Source: JBBRYB01 sp038238115 (GTDB lineage Bacteria; Actinomycetota; Actinomycetes; Propionibacteriales; Nocardioidaceae). From it: a DNA stretch of 19,718 nt. This document shows positions 15,795 to 19,718 of this stretch, one piece after another (positions within the stretch are counted from its first letter, which is position 1; every line of letters starts with the position of its first letter). The DNA lies in the NCBI GenBank assembly GCA_038238115.1, contig JBBRYB010000050.1:1-19718 (forward strand), read 5' to 3'. Both the position numbers and the translations under genes were made by a program. The notes under the pieces were generated by a model. The model was not told the origin of the DNA. It saw only the letters and a list, made by a program, of their open reading frames with translations, and ran no database searches.

Positions 15795-16919
15795 ATGCCT
15801 CTCAGTGCCGCCCTACTGCACGGTAACGACATCCAGGTCGACCGGGTGCGTTCTATCGACCCGCTAGGCGCTGACCAAGCCTGCCTGCGACTGCGGGAGA
15901 TGAATCGTGCCGCCGACGTCCCGGCTTTGGCCACAACCATGCGCGCCCTCTTACCTGACGCCCAGGCGCTAGCGGGCTACGACATGGACGAGTGTCTTGC
16001 CGTGATGCGCGACCTCGGCATGTTCCTCGGTTCGCTCAAGCGACACGAGGTCGAACCGCTGCACCTGGCCCCAGAGGCTACTCCGATCCTGCTCGAACTC
16101 GGCGCCCGCACCGACCTAATCCCCCGGGACACCGTGCACCACTACTGCACATGGAACCCCACCGACGCGCGAAGACGGATGTACACCGGCGAGGAGCAGG
16201 AGAACCACCTGCAGACCTCTGTCCGGCTCGTCTTCCCACACCTGCGGGCTGGTCTGGAGCTGTGCGACTTACTCGGCGAACTTGAACCCACCGACCCGAA
16301 GTTCGCGATCCTAGTCGACGCGCTCGACCGGGAGCTGCGCCCGATGGTCGACTCGATCGACCTCGTGATCGACAAGGTGAGCCCGCGGTTCTTCGCCAGG
16401 ACCCTGCGGCCGTACTTCGAGGACATCGAGGTGGACGGGCGACGCTACCTCGGCCCGGCCGCAGCGCAGGTTCCACTGTGGCTGATCGACGAGGCGGTGT
16501 GGGCGTCCGACCGCAGTGAGCCGGGCTATGTGGACTTCCTGCACCATTCTGTTCCCTACAGCCTGCCAAGGTGGCGCGAGCTGCACGAGGCCTGGGTGGC
16601 CATGCCCTCGATGGTGACCCGCCTGCTCCAAGCCTACGGCGACGACCACGTCGCGGCGGAGTTGTCCAGCCCCTCCCTGCGGGCCAGCGCGCTCGCCATG
16701 TCCAGGATGATGCGCACGATCATCGTCTTCCGTGGCAGGCACCTGGGTATCGCCCGGCAGGCGTACCAGGAGGACCTGCGGCTCTACCCGACCGGTAGTG
16801 GCGGCGCCAGCGTCGATCTGCTGCGCGAGATCATCAATCTGACCAAGCAGAACGTGCAGCTCGCCAAGAGCCTGGGACACGCGCCCACACGCGGCCAGGT
16901 GGCCCAGGTCGGGTCATGA
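15795..16919 (+). CDS. PrnB-family heme enzyme (monodechloroaminopyrrolnitrin synthase homologue)
   Basis: A 374-residue member of the PrnB/DUF1864 family; Pseudomonas PrnB is about 360 residues. PrnB is a heme b enzyme structurally related to tryptophan and indoleamine dioxygenases; it rearranges 7-chlorotryptophan to the phenylpyrrole monodechloroaminopyrrolnitrin. Shared blocks: MRDLGMFLGSLKRHEVEPL (71-89), TWNPTDARRRMYTG (119-132), YLGPAAAQVPLWLI (218-231), FRGRHLGIARQAY (312-324) and GSGGASVDLLREI. His316 lies where PrnB has its proximal heme ligand (RFRAPHLKLAERAY). Start ATG 15795 has AGGAG 7 nt upstream; an upstream extension to 15744 is less likely. The 3' end overlaps the next gene by ATGA. 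No tryptophan halogenase is present, so the substrate may be unchlorinated tryptophan or another indole amino acid (inference). Two TTA codons (15951, 16269). Confidence 0.88.
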   Translation: MPLSAALLHGNDIQVDRVRSIDPLGADQACLRLREMNRAADVPALATTMRALLPDAQALAGYDMDECLAVMRDLGMFLGSLKRHEVEPLHLAPEATPILLELGARTDLIPRDTVHHYCTWNPTDARRRMYTGEEQENHLQTSVRLVFPHLRAGLELCDLLGELEPTDPKFAILVDALDRELRPMVDSIDLVIDKVSPRFFARTLRPYFEDIEVDGRRYLGPAAAQVPLWLIDEAVWASDRSEPGYVDFLHHSVPYSLPRWRELHEAWVAMPSMVTRLLQAYGDDHVAAELSSPSLRASALAMSRMMRTIIVFRGRHLGIARQAYQEDLRLYPTGSGGASVDLLREIINLTKQNVQLAKSLGHAPTRGQVAQVGS

Positions 16920-18205
16920 GGATCATCATCACGGGTGCGGGCATCGGCGGGCTGGTCGCGGCGCTGAGCCTGCGTGCCGCAGGCTTCGACGAGATCACCC
17001 TGCTCGAATCAGCGCCGGAGATCCGGCCAATTGGCGTGGGCCTGAACATCCTACCCAACGCGATACGCGAACTCGACGAGCTCGGCGTAGCCGAACGGCT
17101 CTACGAGATCGCCGTGTCCACAGGCAGCCTGTCCTACTACAATCGGTTCGGCAGTGTCATCTGGACCGAGCCGAGGGGGATCTCGGCGGGGTATCACTGG
17201 CCGCAGCTCTCCATTCACAGAGGACGGCTGCAGGGCGTGCTGCTGGAGACAGTGCGCGAACGGCTGGGCGCGGACGCGATCATCTCGGACGCCAGGGTCA
17301 CCGAGTTCGAGTCGACGCCCGATGGTGGCGTGCAAGTCGCCGTCGCGCACCGGGTCGGCGGCAACACCCGGATGTGCGCCGACTTGCTTGTCGGTGCCGA
17401 CGGCATCCACTCCGCCGTTCGCGCGGTCATGTACCCGCGCGAGGGGGGGCCGAGGTGGAACCAGCTCGTCGTCTGGCGCGGCACCACGTGGGCAAAGCCC
17501 TTCCTCGACGGACGCACGATGATCATCGCCGGAGACCGCTGTCGCAGAGCAGTGGTCTATCCGATGTCGACGCCCATCGCGCCGGGCGCCCCTGTGCTGA
17601 CGAACTGGGCCGTGGCGCGCCGCGCCGAGGAGGGCCAGATCCCCAACCGGGCCGACTGGAACCGGGCGGTCGAACCGGAGCGATTCCTCGCCAACTTTGC
17701 GGACCTAGCCTTCGGTTGGCTCGATGTGCCCGGCCTGATCCGCTCGGCCGACCAGGCGCTGGAGTATCCCATGGTGGACCGCGACCCGCTGCCCCGCTGG
17801 GCCTGCGGGCGGGCAACCCTGCTCGGCGACGCGGCGCACGCGATGAACCCGATGGGGTCCAACGGGGCCACCCAGTCCATCGTGGACGGCCGGGTACTGG
17901 CGAAGGCCCTGGCCGGGCACCGCGACCTGAACGACGCGCTGCTGATCTACGAGGCCGAGCGGAGGCCGGCCATGACGGCGTTGCAGGAGACTAACCGAAG
18001 GATGGGACCGGAGGTGATCATCGATCTCGCCGACGAGCGCGCGCCGGGCGGGTTCGACTTGATCGAGCAGGTGATCCCAGTCGTGGAGCTGGCCGAGATC
18101 TCCCAGTCCTACGCGGATCTCGGTGCAGGTGACCCGCACACGGTCAACACTCGGCCGTCCTTTTCGGTTACCCCGGTCACTGCGGCCGGCGGTGGGCAGG
18201 TATGA
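16916..18205 (+). CDS. FAD-dependent aromatic monooxygenase, PhzS-like (copy 2)
   Basis: A 429-residue paralogue of the 8862 gene, also PhzS-like. GxGxxG in ITGAGIGGLVAAL (7-12), DG motif LVGADGIHSAVRA (158-170), GD motif LLGDAAHAMNPMGSNGATQS (302-321). It is closer to PhzS than copy 1 in places (WTEPRGISAGYHWPQLSIHR, FLDGRTMIIAGD, YPMVDRDPLPRW). Both copies share an identical domain order and the same C-terminal block (MGPE-x-x-ID, RAPGGF, VNTR), so they likely arose by duplication and act on related substrates or successive positions. Its ATG overlaps the PrnB-type stop (ATGA), which implies coupled translation and a close functional tie to the PrnB-type product. It overlaps the lipoprotein start downstream in the same way. 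Confidence 0.9.
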   Translation: MRIIITGAGIGGLVAALSLRAAGFDEITLLESAPEIRPIGVGLNILPNAIRELDELGVAERLYEIAVSTGSLSYYNRFGSVIWTEPRGISAGYHWPQLSIHRGRLQGVLLETVRERLGADAIISDARVTEFESTPDGGVQVAVAHRVGGNTRMCADLLVGADGIHSAVRAVMYPREGGPRWNQLVVWRGTTWAKPFLDGRTMIIAGDRCRRAVVYPMSTPIAPGAPVLTNWAVARRAEEGQIPNRADWNRAVEPERFLANFADLAFGWLDVPGLIRSADQALEYPMVDRDPLPRWACGRATLLGDAAHAMNPMGSNGATQSIVDGRVLAKALAGHRDLNDALLIYEAERRPAMTALQETNRRMGPEVIIDLADERAPGGFDLIEQVIPVVELAEISQSYADLGAGDPHTVNTRPSFSVTPVTAAGGGQV

Positions 18206-19077
18206 GGGTGGACGTCCACTCCGACATTTCCTGCGGGTGCTGGTGCTACATGGCCCGAAAGGAGCTGCGCTATGCATTCCTGCGTCGCCGGGTGGGGCCG
18301 ATCCTTGCCATATGTATGACCCTGACGCTTCTCGCCGGGTGCGGCAACGGTCAAACGAGCAAGGGCGGCATGTTCTTCGGCCCGCCCCAGAGCATTGGAA
18401 ACGGTACAGCCAAGACCTATGTAACGCTTGATAATTCCGGTAAGCCGACTGAGGTCGGTATTCGGGTGTCGGCGGCATCGCTGGACGGACTTCCGGACGA
18501 AGACACCGTTCCTCCCCGGATGCTGATACTCGACCTGCCGCAGCGGGCCTCGGCGACGGTCTTCGATCACGCTATGCTCAATTGGAACCCGCACGGACAT
18601 GCGCCGACGGCGCTATTCGGCAAGCCGCACTTTGACATGCACTTCTACATGGTCGACTCCGCAGCGGTGGCGAAGATCGATCCGAGCAGCCCGGACTTCG
18701 CGGCGCGGGCCGCACACCTGCCCGATGCGAAGTATGTTCCGGTGGGTTACGTCCCGCCTCCCGGTTCACCAGCCGAGAACACTGTGCCCGCCATGGGTCT
18801 GCACTGGACCGACAGCGCGAACGGAATAGTGCCGGGCAAGTACGACTTCACGCAGATCTTGCTCAACGGGACGTGGGACGGCAGGTATACGTTTATCGAA
18901 CCAATGATGACGCGTGAATGGATGCTGACGAAGCAGACAATTCGCGAGGACCTCAAACAGCCCCACGCCTACCAGTGGAACGGCTACTTTCCGACGACAT
19001 ACAGCGTCCGTTACGACGACCAGGCGAAGGAGTACTCGATCTCGCTGGGCGGAATGATAATGCACCACGCATCATGA
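18202..19077 (+). CDS. DUF5602/TTHB210-like lipoprotein
   Basis: A secreted lipoprotein: basic N-terminus, hydrophobic segment VGPILAICMTLTLLAG and the lipobox LLAGC. From ATG 18202 it is 291 residues with the modified Cys at 47; ATG 18250 (MARKELRYAF) gives a more usual 30-residue signal peptide with Cys at 31. The 18202 start overlaps the upstream stop (ATGA), favouring coupling, but puts three Cys in front of the signal. The mature part has the conserved FDHAMLNWNPHGHAP, HFDMHFYMVD (143-152), MGLHWTD, GTWDGRYTFIEPMMT and YFPTTYSVRYDDQ segments that I associate with the DUF5602 (TTHB210-like) family. Its function is unknown; the clustered His/Asp suggest metal or ligand binding outside the membrane. 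It is the last gene of the operon. Confidence 0.82.
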   Translation: MRVDVHSDISCGCWCYMARKELRYAFLRRRVGPILAICMTLTLLAGCGNGQTSKGGMFFGPPQSIGNGTAKTYVTLDNSGKPTEVGIRVSAASLDGLPDEDTVPPRMLILDLPQRASATVFDHAMLNWNPHGHAPTALFGKPHFDMHFYMVDSAAVAKIDPSSPDFAARAAHLPDAKYVPVGYVPPPGSPAENTVPAMGLHWTDSANGIVPGKYDFTQILLNGTWDGRYTFIEPMMTREWMLTKQTIREDLKQPHAYQWNGYFPTTYSVRYDDQAKEYSISLGGMIMHHAS

Positions 19078-19377
19078 AACCCGGCTCCGCCGTGCGATGG
19101 CCCACCGCGTTGACATCGCTTGGCACGAAACAGGCTGACCAATACCGTCTTGATGCGCCCGACAGTGGCCCACGACGAGCGAAAACAACCCCTGTTTGAC
19201 CCCCATGCCCGCAGTTCGGGACGAAGAGGCCGTGGGGTTCGCACATCGCGGCATCGATCTTGTGCACGGCATCCCGGCTCAGTCACTCTGTCAAACTCCA
19301 CACCCGGCGCTCGCTCGGACGAGCGGACGCTACGGACTGCCCAACGGGTTCATCTGGCTGGTGAGCTTTCGCCGGGC
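19078..19377. other. intergenic stretch after the operon, nothing recognised
   Basis: Open frames on both strands lack ribosome binding sites and family-like content. A small AAACA-ACCCC-TGTTT palindrome near 19180 is too short to be called a terminator. Confidence 0.4.
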
Positions 19378-19441
19378 CAGAGCATGATCGACCCACCGTC
19401 GAGCCAGTACTTCCCGACACGCGCCCGCGAGCGTGGCTAAG
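19378..19441 (-). repeat. repeat A, right copy (inverted relative to 3925-3987)
   Basis: Its reverse complement starts CTTAGCCACGCTCGCGG and ends ATCATGCTCTG, matching the left copy with one gap and two substitutions. Here it is separated from repeat B by 38 bp, against 8 bp at the left. Confidence 0.85.
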
Positions 19442-19479
19442 GCCCTCCTGCATGAGCTGGGAGAAACGCACATCAGCTC

Positions 19480-19578
19480 ATGGATGGTGAGCAGCTACCG
19501 GAATCTATTCGACCGTTCACCGACGGGTCATCGCAAATCAGACCGCTTACGATGAGTGCATTAGGAAATCCTTGGTTG
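19480..19578 (+). repeat. repeat B, right copy (direct partner of 3996-4094)
   Basis: Ninety-nine bases, gap-free match to the left copy with 13 substitutions. It runs directly into the LysR coding sequence; its last base is the first base of the GTG codon at 19578. Confidence 0.85.
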
Positions 19579-19718
19579 TGACGGAGGAGGCTAACTTCAC
19601 CAGGGCTGCGGCGAGGATGCACGTGGCTCAGCCGGGCGTCAGCGCGCAGATCCGGCGCCTGGAACGCGAGCTCGGGCAGGAGCTGCTGGATCGCTCGGGA
19701 CGCTCGGTGCGGCTGACC
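19572..19718 (+). CDS. LysR-family transcriptional regulator, N-terminal part (runs off the window; 5' end may be truncated)
   Basis: The frame VVTEEANFTRAAARMHVAQP, then GVSAQIRRLERELG and QELLDRSGRSVRLT is a standard LysR winged helix-turn-helix through the recognition helix and linker. LysR proteins normally have about ten further residues (MxLRxLxYF) before this point. Those are missing: upstream, in frame, the sequence reads ECIRKS within repeat B. TTG 19572 with AGGA six bases upstream could serve as start, giving a protein short of the first helix by about ten residues. The only nearby ATG (AGTGCATTAGG context) is out of frame. The gene may be functional, 5'-truncated by the repeat, or frameshifted. 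The 3' part is outside the window. Confidence 0.65.
   Translation, partial: MVVTEEANFTRAAARMHVAQPGVSAQIRRLERELGQELLDRSGRSVRLT

Noticed and set aside
18258..18319. ATG 18272 with a better Shine-Dalgarno (AAAGGAG, 7-8 nt) than the lipoprotein starts
   Set aside because: It is in another frame and encodes only 15 residues inside the lipoprotein signal sequence; most likely chance.
17705..18478. Long minus-strand frame opposite monooxygenase 2 and the lipoprotein start
   Set aside because: No family features, and it overlaps two well-supported plus-strand genes.
1..19718. CRISPR arrays, rRNA genes, phage modules
   Set aside because: No regularly spaced short repeats, no rRNA-like conserved sequence and no phage structural genes were seen.

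Overview
This is high-GC actinobacterial DNA. The codon use, the Shine-Dalgarno spacing and several small proteins of a type I associate with Pseudonocardiales (Amycolatopsis/Saccharopolyspora relatives) support this; the order is an inference. The window has three parts: a decayed, transposon-rich left flank (1-4390), a DGQHR-domain gene with gene-poor DNA (4390-7340), and an intact one-strand biosynthetic locus (7341-19077). It closes with repeats and the start of a LysR gene.

Left flank: the tail of an IS66-type transposase, small actinobacterial hypothetical genes (two apparently frameshifted), a LysR relic with in-frame stops, a sugar-phosphate isomerase/epimerase remnant cut short by a decayed IS1380-family transposase, and a transposase C-terminal scrap. 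A 63-64 bp sequence right after the IS1380 end recurs inverted at 19378-19441. A 99 bp sequence at 3996-4094 recurs in direct orientation at 19480-19578. The pair brackets about 15.4 kb, including the whole biosynthetic locus.

Middle: a DndB-like DGQHR protein on the minus strand with its own strong RBS, no other dnd genes, then about 1.1 kb of mostly non-coding DNA with transposase crumbs.

Biosynthetic locus: an AraC-type regulator, then eight co-directional genes: PhzS-like FAD monooxygenase 1 (preceded by a coupled 16-codon leader ORF), HpaB-type FADH2-dependent hydroxylase, DHA2-type MFS exporter, NmrA-like NAD(P)-binding protein, a free-standing ketosynthase whose active-site Cys is Gln (KSQ), a homologue of PrnB (the heme enzyme that remodels 7-chlorotryptophan in pyrrolnitrin biosynthesis), PhzS-like monooxygenase 2, and a DUF5602-type lipoprotein. 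The last three are joined by 4-nt ATGA overlaps. No halogenase, PrnC/PrnD homologue, acyl carrier protein, acyltransferase or flavin reductase is visible. My reading is a tryptophan-derived pathway in which a PrnB-type rearrangement is combined with several flavin hydroxylations, with an unexplained decarboxylase-type KS and an exporter. I do not recognise it as a known cluster. TTA codons in the regulator, exporter, NmrA and PrnB genes suggest bldA-type developmental control.
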